This document shows positions 47,391 to 58,369 of a stretch of DNA of 64,000 nt, piece by piece; position 1 is the first letter of the stretch, and each line of letters opens with the position of its first letter. This DNA is from Artocarpus heterophyllus (taxonomy: Eukaryota > Streptophyta > Magnoliopsida > Rosales > Moraceae), in the NCBI GenBank assembly GCA_025403435.1, contig CM046330.1, positions 21,598,239 through 21,662,238 on the forward strand, written 5' to 3'. Made by a program: the position numbers and the translations under genes. The notes below the pieces were generated by a model that worked only from the letters and a program-made list of their open reading frames with translations, had not been told where the DNA came from and did no database searches.

Positions 47391-48400
47391 TAGTTGACCA
47401 GGAATCCGAGAAACATGCCCTGAGTTAACCCCAAACGCATATTTTGCTGGGTTGAGTTTCATCCCATATTCTTAGAGAATGTCGAAGCTTGCTTAGAGAT
47501 CGGTCATGTGGTCTACTGCTTGGATGGATTTGACTAACATGTCATCCATGTAAACTTCTATGGTTTTGCTAATTAGCCAAGCAAATATTTTATTGACAAG
47601 ACGTTGGTAGGTAGCCCTAGCATTCTTGAGTCCGAAGGGCATGACTACATAGTAGTAAAGCCCTTGGTGGGTGACAAAGGCTGTTTTTATTTGATCTTCC
47701 TTGGCCATCTTGATCTAATTATAACTGGAGTAAGCATCCATGAAGCTTTGCAGCTCGTGCCCGATGGTTGTATCCATGAGCTGATCTATCCGGGGTAACA
47801 GAAAGCAATCCTTGGAGCAGCCTTGTTTAGGTTGGTATAGTCTATGCAAATCTGCCATTTTTTGTTTGCCCTCTTGACGAGGACTACATTTGCCAACCAC
47901 TCTGGATACTTTACCTCTTGGATGAATCCAACTTTTAGGAGCTTTTGGACTACTTCATTAATGGTAGCATACCTTTTTGGGTTGTAGGCCCATCTCTTTT
48001 AAATAACCAGCTTGTAGTCTAGTCGGACATTAAGCCGATGACAGACAATGTTGGGATCAATGCTGGACATATCCTCGTGAGACCACATGAACACATCTCG
48101 ATACTCTGTGAGGAGCTTCTCTAGGTTGGCTCAGACCTTTTTAGCTGAGAACCGAGTTTGACCATATGGTTGGGATGTGCCGGGTCTAGGTTAAACAGCA
48201 CCAGATCCTCAACGGGGGTGGCTCTCACCTCCTCTTTAGGTATACGGGGGTTGAGGTCGGAGAGCATCTTAGGCGTTTGCTCGGTTGGGAACTATATTTC
48301 GTCGACCTTGTAAATGGCTGAGACATTTAGTACATTTAGTTACTGAGCTGATGAGGCCTTCATAGCATTAGCATAGCAAGCTTAGGAATCCTTCTGTTGT
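47391..48400 (-). pseudogene. Tat reverse transcriptase (broken)
   Basis: In order: LLKVGFIQEVKYPEWLANVVLV, KWQICIDYTNLNKA, DQIKTAFVTHQGLYYYVVMPFGLKNA, and IEVYMDDMLVKS with the catalytic YMDD box (47538-47552) intact. The frame changes near 47715. Confidence 0.9.
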
Positions 48401-48605
48401 GACCTGATTATTCTGACCCCATTATCTGTTGAAAACTTCATGGCTAAGTGGTGGGTGGAGACCACAGCCTTCACTGCATTTAGTGTCGGACGGCCGATAA
48501 TAATGTTGTATTATGAGGGTTTGTCGACAACGAGAAGTCAACGATGCATGTCACCCGAGCAACACCCTCGCCGAAGGTGACCGGCAGGCCAACCTTCCTA
48601 ACTAC

Positions 48606-49031
48606 TTAGACACATTCCCTAGTGAAGCTGTAAAGTGGTGTCTGGACCAAGAATAGGGTAGCATTGTTGATCTTCAACTTGTCGCATGCTTGCTTAAATA
48701 GGATATCAATCGAGCTACCATTTTCGATCAACATATGATAAACTATATTGTTGGCGATGTGGAGCTCGTACATAAGGGCATCATTATGCAGGTGGATTAG
48801 CTTATCTGCCTCCTCCTCTATAAATGTGATTGGCATGTCTTGTTGGCAGCAGATTTTATTGATGTGCTCAAACATGTTGATAAGCTCGCCTCTCTCGACT
48901 AGCCGAGCTTCCAGGACATAAGTACGCCGCCCACTTGATGTGTCCTTCGTAACTGGCCCTCTGAAGATCGTGTGAACAATATTCAGAGGTTTCGAGGCAT
49001 TCCCACCATCACTGCATGAGAGGTTGTGCAC
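48606..49031 (-). pseudogene. Tat protease region
   Basis: The 141-codon piece contains PITFIEEEADKLIHLHNDALMYELHIANNIVYHMLIENGSSIDILF. This aligns with the Tat protease, where a VDNGSS- or VDTGSS-type site is expected. Here the active-site Asp is Glu (IENGSS), which should inactivate it. Confidence 0.85.
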
Positions 49032-50627
49032 GTCTCGGGTAGGCTAGTCATTTCTCCTAGCTATAGAGCCTAGGGTTAGGACACGCTCCACAAACTTCCG
49101 TAGGTGCCCATCTCGGACCAACCTTTCGATCTAGTCCTTGAGTTGGATGCAGTCGTGGGTGTTGTGTCCGACGTCTTTGTAAAAGTTGCAGTACTTGCTT
49201 TAGTCCCGCTTCGCTTTATTGTCCTTGAGTTTAGGCGGATCGACCAGCAAGTTCCTCCTGCTCATTTGGGCAAATACTTCATCAATACTCACGACCAAGT
49301 GTGTATAGCTTTAGAATTTTTTGGTCGGCACTTTTGGCTTCTCGGTCTTCTTATCCTTCTTCCTCTTCCTGTTCTGCTCGGTGCTTGGCTACTTGGGCAT
49401 CGTCTTTTGTTTCTTCTCCTTCTTGGTGTAGCTACTGTTGCCTTCTTCTTGGTGGCTCTTCATATATTCGGCCGCATCAGCGTACCTTTGCGTGTAGCCG
49501 AGCATCTGAGAAAATGTGCTCGGCTGCTCAAAGGCCAATGACCAGGTCAGCTTTTCATCTCAGAGACCCCCCACAAAGGCGTGCTTCAGGGTCTCGTCTT
49601 CAACATGCTTAACCTCGAGCACTGCTTGGGTAAACCAATTAATGTAATCTCTGACATTACCATCCCCCCGCTTAACTGCATAGAGGTAAGTTATTTCTTT
49701 TCTTCTCGTCTTTGTCGTAGAGAAGGCATCAGAGAGCTGGTGAAAAGAAGGGATTGAAGCCGGTTCTAGGCACCAGAACCATTGCCGAGCTGGTCCAGTC
49801 AGGGTTAAGGAAAAGGCCTTGCATATTGCTACGTCGCTGGTGTTTTGTAGAAGCATGTGCACTCGATACTATTCGACATGCTCGTCATTATTGGCGGTCC
49901 TGTCGTAGGCCTTGATCTACAGAACCTTGAATTTTGGTGGCATAGGGGCTTGCATGATGGCGTCGGTAAATGGCAGATCTAAGGCGCCGACTGTCATCCA
50001 AATCGAAACGGTTGTTGCAGATTTCACTGATTTGGCACTACAACTCCCAGAGCTGGTGGCTATTGGTATCTTCTGGCAGTTCCACCCTATAGGGTGCTCC
50101 AGCCTCAGCCCTGTCACTAGCCTCGACGTGGCGACCCTACTGAGCTTCCCCTAACGCCCGAGTAGATAAAAAATGGAAGCTCAGGAGCCCTATGGTGATG
50201 GAGCCTGTGCCCTCTACGGACCAAGCTGACCTTCCCGGACAAGTCTATTATTGGCTGAGACGCCATGTATGGATCTTCTGGAGTGCTCGGAGTCAGCTTC
50301 ACTAAGGTCGATGGCTCCTTGTCCTGCTTGACCCCCAGCCTGGTCAGCCGGGGCTGGGGGAAGGAAGACTGGAGCCAGTTAGTACTGTGCCTACTGTGCA
50401 AGTTATTGTGTGAGTATCTGAACAACATTTGTTAGTTCTCAGAGAGGGTCTTAGGCAACTGGGTCATGCACTTGTTTGGCCCTTGCCACACTTCTTTGAC
50501 CCCTAGAACGGGATCTCGTAGCTTGAGGGCAACCTTTGGGTCTGGCTGGATTTTGGTTCCGGTTTCGGGCCTCTCCCGACCCCTCTTGTCAGGCACCCTC
50601 ATCCTGGGAATTGCCTCGTGTCACCAT
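49032..50627 (-). pseudogene. gag: Tat gag (broken)
   Basis: Gag starts MVTRGNSQDEG at ATG 50627, about 75 bp after the 5' LTR. The gag core is LLQNTSDVAICKAFSLTLTGPARQWF...RDYINWFTQAVLEV (49862-49560). A linker rich in Lys/Glu follows, then a zinc knuckle KYCNFYKDVGHNTHDC (near 49195), in which the second ligand is Tyr. Several stops break the frame. Confidence 0.88.
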
Positions 50628-50684
50628 CTTTAGATCACAAGTTGGGTTGTGGCTAATGATTTCAAGTGAAGGCATATGTGCCCT

Positions 50685-50700
50685 CCTTCTAGCGCCAAAA
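50685..50700 (-). promoter_or_regulatory. Primer-binding site of the Tat element
   Basis: The minus strand reads TTTTGGCGCTAGAAGG immediately after the LTR. TGGCGC-type sites are usual in Tat/Athila elements; which tRNA is used was not determined. Confidence 0.7.
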
Positions 50701-51342
50701 TGTTGATGCTTACCGTAATCTGGCGGCTGATCAACACTACATGCGACTGTGCATGGTAGACGGCTCTTCCGTGCTCGACTCTACTTGTTTGAACATACCT
50801 GCAACAAGAGGAGAGATGCTTCAGAGGTGAAGGGAAAACCAGTTAGGTGACAAACAAGGGCTCTCCGATGCTCAAGGCAAGTGCTACTCAGCAGAGAACG
50901 GTAGCTAGTTTGGTGGGAAGGAGCACGTTTGCTTGAATGCATTAAATGCGTTCTATTTATAGGTTGCTACTTGAACCGGGTGTAACGTGGGTTTTGCCCA
51001 CTACCCGCATGTCACATCAAGACGTGTTAGAAGGTAGAAGCAAGTGTCGTGCCCTCCACCGATGGATCAGTTCCCATCTGACGGTGAGTTGTCCACCATC
51101 TGGTGGCCAGTGATGACGAGTAGCAGCCCACTTTGTGAGTTAAGGAAACCCGACCCGAGCTGGTGTCTGACCTGAGGTGGCGACCATTCATGCCGCGGCC
51201 TGAAGGGCCCTGAAAAGCACATCGGAGAGACAATCCAAGCTTCACAGGGTTGGTTATTCGCTCCCAGTAGCTCCTACCGAGCAGGTTTACCAACCACCTA
51301 GAGTAGGGCTCCTAGATGGTGGCGCAAAGCTCACCCTCAAAA
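50701..51342 (-). repeat. 5' LTR of the Tat element
   Basis: It runs TGTTGATGCTTACC to CACCCTCAAAA (642 bp) and is followed by TTCCT. The last bases have drifted from CTAACA, but length and flank still match the other LTR. A TATA box is present near 50950-50962 (minus). Confidence 0.92.
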
Positions 51343-51801
51343 TTCCTTTAAAAAATGAAAGTTGAACAATGAGAGACAATATACTGCCCCAAGTAAAAAA
51401 AAATGGAAATAAAAAATTATTGAAGGAAGTATTTTTTATTATGCCATGAAAATAATAATAATATTCAAAAAAAAAATGAATGAATGAATGATGTATTTTG
51501 ACAATGCAAAATGTAGTAAATATTTTGTACCATGTTTGTGATGTTTTAACAAACTAATTTACCATGATTGGACATGAAGATCATATATGGTTAACAATAA
51601 AAACATGGATGATTATCTTTTATTTTTGAACTTGAAATAATTTATTTAATTAAAAGTTGAAGGAAAATAATTTATTACGTTGGCCTAACAGATACTTTTT
51701 TTTAACTATATATGGGTCATATACATGGAGGCCTAGGCTCAAAGCGAGGCCTATGACAAGGGCCTTACTGGCCTTACCGTTGAGCCGGCCCTAACTTATA
51801 A

Positions 51802-52436
51802 TACTTATATTCTTTAGGTGGTAGTAACAGAAATACCTTTAAAGTTCAGTTAATTAAACGTATTATATCATAATAAGCGTCCTACGGTAATATGTAGAAG
51901 TTCTAAGTTCAAAAGAGATAAAAGTCTTGAAGCTTGATATGGTTAAAATATTTCTAAGACCATAAAATAATATTTGCATTTCAAAGTACTTAGAATACTT
52001 AGTGCTAAAATATATGTGCATGGCAGCATCAATCTCACTTCCTCTATCGTCTTGCTTCAGTCAACTCAACATCACAGCTCAAGTATAGGCTTCTTACATG
52101 TATTACCTACGACATGAACAAATATTGTAAGCATTTGCTTAATAAGTACAAACATGTATCTTATTATGCATAAACAATAACAAAGCATGACAAATTATTC
52201 ATTATCCGTTTATTTTCTTTCCATTTTATAGGCTCTATGTGTGTGTACCAAGTGCACAAGACCAATGGAGAGTTCGCGACGCAACCTTCTAAACATTTAA
52301 TCAATCTAACAACCATCGTCAAATATTTTCGTTCTTCTTGTTCTTCAATGAACATTTTGTTATTCAACATTTGGTACCACACTAACATCAACCCCATGTT
52401 CTATAGAAGTGATAATGCTAAATGATCATGTTAGAG
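51802..52436. other. Unassigned AT-rich sequence
   Basis: No ORF with a recognisable domain was found. It may be the far end of the LTR interrupted by the next solo copia LTR, but no alignment supports that. Confidence 0.35.
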
Positions 52437-52926
52437 GATGTTGTTGGCTCCAATATTTCAAAAAGTTATTTTAAATTAGTTTTGATGATAACAAATCAAT
52501 TTTTGTTTTATGTAAAATGGCTAATCATTTTCTTGAGTTTTGCTAAGTATAAATATATAACCAAATTATTCGAAGCAAAATCAAGTCTCAAGAACAATCA
52601 AGACATGGTGTACTTTAAAGAATGAAGAACAAGCCTTGAAGAGCTAAGTTTTAAGTTTTTATGTTCTTAAATTTTCAACGTGCATCAAAAATTCTCTACA
52701 CATATTGGTTCATGCAAACTCAAATCACACACACATGCATTCATAGTATATCAAACATAAGTATTTTCAAACTTAAAATTATGTGGCTTAAATATTTTTT
52801 TTTTTAAGAATACTTGCATCTGAAATGTGGAATTAAAATCACACTCAAAGTGCACACAATTCACTCCAATAAATTTTCATAAAAACTACATTTTGGAAAC
52901 AAGTCTTGGGAGACCCTATTCAGCAG

Positions 52927-53200
52927 GACCAGCCTGCTGATTGCAAGGGATAGAAAGACGGTTTTTCTAGCTCTTTGTCAGCCTGTCGATTCAAATGAAC
53001 CGGCCTGCCGAAAGCCATGCCTTGGCCTACAGATTGAACATTTTTGGAAGCATGAATTTTATCATACTTTTGGTGGCCTATCGATGGTTGTGACTGACCT
53101 ACCGGTCACCCTTGGCAGCCATCAGGTCAGATGACCATTTGGGGCCTTTTTAGAAAAATTAAAATTTCCAACTTGTCGGTCAGTCTATAGCAGCTAGTTT
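52927..53200. repeat. Palindrome cluster in solo copia LTR
   Basis: Units include CCAGCCTGCTGATT, GTCAGCCTGTCGATTC, ACCGGCCTGCCGAAAG, TTGGCCTACAGATTG, GTGGCCTATCGATGG and CTGACCTACCGGTC. They are more decayed than in the gypsy LTRs, mainly CG to TG or CA. Confidence 0.8.
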
Positions 53201-53816
53201 TCTGGTTGTTAGAGCTCCATTTGCAACGGCTATTTTGATCCAAAAATGATATTTTAAGCCATAACTGAGTACTTGGAGGCTATAAATATCCAACATTGAT
53301 TGTGTTCTTCACAAAGCATTAATTGAAAGCTTTCTTATATTGTTTTTATCATAAGCATTCATTTCTTCTTACATTCTTGAGCTTACATAATCTATATCTT
53401 TATTGAGAGTTGCTCATAATCTCCAATTTCGTTTTTCATAGTATTCATCTTTCATTTGAAGAGTTTATCTTACGAGTGAGCCAATTTGTCAAAAACACTC
53501 TTTTGAGTGATAGGTTTCCAAGCCTTAGAAATTGGAGGATTTTTGGTCTGTAAATCTCCCTAGAAAATTGATGTTGTAAGAGGTTGTAGTGAGCCTAGGG
53601 TAGAATAAGTCACTAGTGTTGTACAATGAATGATTATGCTAAAAAGACGGTCATTATAGTGGAAGTGGTCGAGTCAAGCTTTGCTTAGTGACAATAGACG
53701 TAAGCATATTTCCGTACTACTATAAATAGCATTTGCACTTTCAATCTTTAACTCTTTACTTTAACGCATTTATTTTCTTTTAAGATTATAGCAATTGTCA
53801 TTTGCTTGAATTTAGA

Positions 53817-53965
53817 AGGCTGGTGGGAACCGTTGGTTAGAATCACTTTTATAGTAACATATGAGAGCTTTACATGTAGCGATTTTTTTGTTGTTATTGT
53901 AGCATGTGAGAGCTTTACACTATTTATAACTAAAAAAGTGGTGGCAACCACCCATCCAAACACCC
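53817..53965. mobile_element. MITE copy 3, left end truncated or diverged
   Basis: The right end CATCCAAACACCC and the middle TGTAGCATGTGAGAGCTTTACA match copies 1 and 2. The left end begins GGCTGGTGGGAACC, without the GGGTGTTT. It is inserted in the solo copia LTR. Confidence 0.75.
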
Positions 53966-54073
53966 GGTTTATTTATTTATGCAATTTATTTAGAAAATTT
54001 CAATAAATGTGAAAACGTTTTTTAAAACCCAATTCACCCCCTCTTGGGTAGTTATTCTTAGGCTAACAAATGT

Positions 54074-57000
54074 AAGGTTGCATTAAAAAGAAATAGAGGC
54101 AAAAACATCATACTTTCAATTAAAGCATTCATCATTCATTTACTACAACAATTCAGAGACATGTATCCCCATTTTTACATACATTGTTTCAGGCTGTAGG
54201 CTGTAGAAGATGTATGTACTTACCTGGATTGTATGCTTAGCCTTTTTCTAAGCTCAATCCTCACCGACTCCTTATGTCAGTCACGTGTCTTGATTAAACT
54301 GACAACCAACTATCAAAGTTAAGTTTTATGTATATTTAACATACTCAAATAATTGCCCTAGTTACAATGGTTTTTAGTATGGTCTTACACTAGCTAGAAA
54401 TGCCCAATTAAAAGGTCGTTGAACTTTTTTTTATTTTCTTAAAAAGTCAACCTCACTTGGGAGTCCTAGTTGCGTTTTATAGTTAAATTGGTTCTAATCT
54501 GCTTTATATCTTGCTCATGCTTTGCGAACAATTATAATTTATGCTTAAAGGAAAAATGTGAACCATGATTAATTAATTATTTAATTAATTTCTTATGATC
54601 TACAACTTGAAAATACAAGTTCTTATGGCTTTACTAAGCTTCAGCTTGGTCTCCGGGCCTCTCTTAACTTATTAAGCCTTGGTAGAAAACCAATTTGGTT
54701 CCAATAGGCCCAGTTTCTAAGATTGATATGTGCTATTTTACCTTAGTGGCTCTTAATAGTGATTTGGGCCCATAAGGCCCATTTGTCTTATTTCAATAAT
54801 TTCGCTTGACTTCTAAAGGATAATTTCCCATTCTAGAAATATGTGGGCCAAGACCTGGGGCTCGGCCTTAATATGACAATTTTACCGTGGAGGTAAAATA
54901 ACTGTTTTACCCCTGATTGGTTGTCAATAATCTATCTTTATTGTATTGAAGCATTATAAACTGCCTTAAAGTACATGGCAGTAAAATATAAAGCTTGTTC
55001 ATTATGACCGTTTTACCCTTATAGTAAGAAAATGACTACTTTGCCCCAACGGTTCTCAAATCCCTCGTATGGCGCTCTGACTTTAACGTGAACATGTTTT
55101 CTCTGTCCTCCATAGATTTCAGAACACATTTCCACTGGGCTAACCAGTAATTTCATCCTTACCCAAAATGTAAAATTTTGATGACTTTTCCCCTATGACC
55201 GACCAAGAAACGTTTTGTACAGTTTGATTTGTCTTTTATGATGAATAAAAGTCTATAAAGGTGTAACGGCTAATTCTCAAGTTTTGGACATGTTTTTGCT
55301 ATTTCTCCCATAATGCTATATTACTTGTAAAATTACAAGTTTGTCTCTAGGTTTGAATTCGGAAAAACTTTATTGATGAATGTTGTTTGTTTTGAGGAGA
55401 AATTAAACATAAATTATTTAAAACTTAGCATCTATGATTACTCACTGCCTACAACAGTGCAGGAACCCAATGTTTTTTGGTGAAAACCCAGTTTCATACA
55501 ATTTTACGGTTTTAGCCCGAAACACAAAAATCCCTACAATTTCCCCCCAAAACAAAAATCGACCACTTTATACTAAAACGTTCAATTTTTCACAAAGAAT
55601 AAAACGTAGAAAAGCTTCTTGGTTGAATTCTAAATATTTCATAACGTTTCCATGTCATGAAATTTTGTGCTCAAAATTTCGTAAAATTTATAACTCCTCA
55701 ACTGAGCAAAATTTTGCAAACTGTTTATGTTGTCTTAACAATTTCGATGAGTTCTACAACTTTCATGTTTTAACTTTCTTGAAATTCTGTTAAGGTGGAC
55801 TTTTTGGCTGATTTTCAAATCTGTCAAACTTTTACAAATCTTTGCAATTTAGTCCTTTTGGAATTTTACAAAACTTTTTTCACAACAGTTGTTTCCCTCA
55901 CTGTTTTGGCAAGATTTTAGACCTTATTTAGAACATAATTTGGCCTCTAAGGCCCTCAAAACCGCATTCCTTTGAAACTAGTTAAACTTTGTTTATAATA
56001 CAAAGTTTAACAATTTTCTACTTTTAAATACCAACACCCCTACTTTCTTTATCATCACCATCAATATTAAACATAAAACAATCATGCCATAATGTCCATC
56101 TTACATGCCATAGCCCAAAACATTTCATCAAACACTTAGCATGCATAATTAAACATTAACTTTAGCTTAATTAAAAAGACTAGGATTTTACCTAATCCAT
56201 GCAAAGTGCTTGTCTATTCTTTTAATTACTTGAAACCCTTCAAAGTTTCCTTAACATCATTTCATAACATAACCCATGAAAATCCCATCCAAATCATAAA
56301 CAAAAACCCTAAAGCTCAATAGGAAAAACTTGAGTTTTTACCTTGAAAACTCTTCAATTTTCATCTCCTTCACTTGTTCTTGCTTTCCTACATGATTTGA
56401 AGGCTTAAAATTCATCAAAATTTTGAGAGAGAATTGCCTTTGGGAGGGGCAGTTTTGGAAGAAGAAAGTAAACATTTTTGGTTCTTTTTTTTTTTTTTTT
56501 GGTTCTTATAACATGAACCAAATGATGACTACAACTTGATATTTTTACCAAATTTGATGACTTTGCATGCTTAGTCACCACTAAGCATCATTTGGTGATT
56601 AAAAGTTGGGGCAACTTGGCAAGATTTGATTTGGCCACTTCAAGGGGTGTGGTGGCAATTTCTCATCTATTTGGGTGTCCCATGGTGGGTCTCACTTTTT
56701 TGCATAGTCTAAATTTATACTGACAGTATTTTTCTTATGCCACTGGTATATTCTCTATACTATTACGAGCTTACACAGCATTCCTTATTCTTTTATGTCC
56801 TCCAAATAGTATTATTCCTATACTACTTTAACCTTAAGCAGTCTAATTTCTATACTGCATAACCTTAAATAGTCTAATTCCTACTCTGCATTACTTTTAC
56901 AGTATAATTTCAATGCTACATAACTTTACCAGTGTATTTTCTTACACTGCATTATTCTAATACTATATATATTTTTTATATTATTATACCGCATTTCTTT

Positions 57001-57252
57001 TAAGCTATATTTTTGTCTTAACTTTTGTTGCAACATATTTTGCAACAATTAAGCTTTTTAGCTTATTTTCATATCATTCCTTTTTTGTATAAAACTATGG
57101 CATGATGTTTACTTTTAAAAATCTCGTTTTTGCCTTTATGGACTTTATCATAGAAATTGAATTAAACAATATTCCTTGTGACACATGTTTTTGCTTAACA
57201 TAATCCTTAAGTTATTATATTTTTAATGTATTAAAAATGCTTGGGTGTCACA
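54074..57252 (-). mobile_element. 3' LTR of minus-strand gypsy-type element, left boundary unclear
   Basis: The LTR start, read on the minus strand, is TGTGACACCCAAGC at 57252. From 57000 down to about 55430 it matches 62585-64000 at high identity, including the U3 repeats (56807-56965) and the text TGATTACTCACTRCC. To the left the match fades, and the true end was not found; the solo copia LTR may have split it. Confidence 0.65.
56807..56965. repeat. U3 tandem array, about 30-bp unit, of LTR type
   Basis: CAGTCTAATTTCTATACTGCATAACCTTAA-like units repeat about five times. Each has CAGT and ACTG facing each other across about 12 bp. The same array occurs at 63920-64000 and, decayed, at 1320-1430. 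Confidence 0.8.
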
Positions 57253-58369
57253 ATTTACCCTTCTTAAAAATTTTCGTCCTCAAAAATTTAAACCTTCATG
57301 GGTTGTTCATTTACTTATCCTCTTCTTATTTCCTATCATCCTTTTCATTCTTAACATACTTTCTTGCATTATTACTTTATTAATGAAAACTAAATCTCTA
57401 ACTTGGAAGTTCATAAACCTTACATCATTTCATTAACATATTTCATTGAGTTGTAACACTACACTTCTACTGCGTAACTCTAATCTTTTAGTGTTCGAGC
57501 ACAGTTTCCTTTCATTTAAAAGATTAGCATTCTACCAACGAATGCTATTCTTAAAATAGGGTTTATATTTATCCAAATCGCATCATGACTATCAAAAGAT
57601 GAGGGCCATCCGACCATAAATCTATAATTTTTTGGTCCTATATCTATTCTAAAATTATGTTTTTTCTTTAATTTCCTTATAACGTATAAATCTCTAGCTT
57701 CCATCCTCCAATCTATGAGGTTCTCGCTAACAGATTTGGCAACATTGTCTTAATCGTGATTCTCATCCGGGTAGTTACGAGCTCATTAGCATGTCTCACT
57801 CAGCTATGGAATGCTTAAGCTTGAAAGGATCGCATAGTTAGTCACCTAACATCGGGTTGCTCTCGAGCACTCTTGTTCCATAGAACACCAAAAATCATTT
57901 TTGGACCTTTATTGATCCGTTATCTTGATCTGCTCTCCTTGTTTTGCGTATAGTCAATACCGAATGATTTCTAACAAAGCAAAATTTGCTCAAACGGAAA
58001 ACATAGTTGAGCAGGAGAAGATCATAACGTGTCGTGAGCTCATCTTCTTGATTTTTGAGCCGTCGGCCATCTGTTGACCATCATTGACCATGTTTGATCA
58101 TCGTTAACTTGATACCGCTGATGGACGATAACTGTCATTGACTTGTAGGGACATTATAACATATAACATTACATTGATCCTTAAACCTTTGCCTTCTTGT
58201 TGCTCATCCGAGAGTGCTGACATCAAAGGCTATATACCTGGTATAAGCACGTATTTATTAAATACTAACTTTTCTTCTCACTTAACTTAACTTACTTACT
58301 TGAGCTATGGTGTAGCAGACATATGACAATGCGAAATGGGATAGTAGGATACCGCTTTGATACCACCTA
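57253..58369 (-). mobile_element. Short non-coding interior of minus-strand gypsy-type element
   Basis: It is bounded on the minus strand by a primer-binding site (58364-58351) and by GAGGACGAAAATTTTTAAGAAGGG (57253-57285), the polypurine arrangement. Only 1.1 kb lies between, with no gag or pol. Either this is a non-autonomous/deleted element or two copies of one family have been joined. Part (57935-57990) resembles 290-340. Confidence 0.55.
58351..58364 (-). promoter_or_regulatory. Primer-binding site
   Basis: The minus strand reads TGGTATCAAAGCGG, one mismatch from TGGTATCAGAGC, a few bases after a possible LTR end GTCGTCA at 58370. Confidence 0.7.

Larger units (their letters stand above)
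40665..51342 (-). mobile_element. Tat-type Ty3/gypsy element with antisense ORF
   Basis: Direct LTRs (40665-41309 and 50701-51342) flank a 9.4-kb interior; the target duplication is TTCCT (40660-40664 and 51343-51347). On the minus strand a primer-binding site TTTTGGCGCTAGAAGG adjoins the right LTR, and a polypurine tract adjoins the left LTR. Gag-pol (50627 to 44993) has RT, RNase H and a second RNase H before integrase, the mark of the Tat lineage. An extra ORF on the opposite strand (41697-44089) fills the pol-to-3' LTR interval. The LTRs differ at roughly one site in seven over the first 150 bp by eye, so this is an older insertion than the chromodomain element. Confidence 0.92.
40184..51793. 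mobile_element. Non-autonomous hAT-like element, split by a Tat gypsy insertion
   Basis: The left end is CAGGGCCGGCTCAAC and the right end GTTGAGCCGGCCCTA, an inverted pair with one mismatch at the outermost base. Both ends abut an 8-bp duplication ACTTATAA (40176-40183 and 51794-51801), the hAT hallmark. Subterminal GGAGGCCTTAGGC / GAGGCCTA motifs are inverted too. Without the gypsy insertion the element is about 920 bp and has no transposase, so it needed a helper. Confidence 0.88.
52442..54068 (+). mobile_element. Solo copia-type LTR with palindrome cluster
   Basis: It begins TGTTGGCTCC and ends CACCCCCTCTTGGGTAG...GGCTAACA, the usual ends of long copia LTRs. The flanks GATGT (52437-52441) and AATGT (54069-54073) differ at one base. 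A clear TATA box, GCTATAAATATCC, lies near 53278-53291. It carries a palindrome cluster (52927-53200) and MITE copy 3. Confidence 0.82.

Noticed and set aside
49104..49541. 145-codon plus-strand ORF
   Set aside because: It is a shadow of Tat gag on the minus strand, whose zinc knuckle and linker are recognisable.
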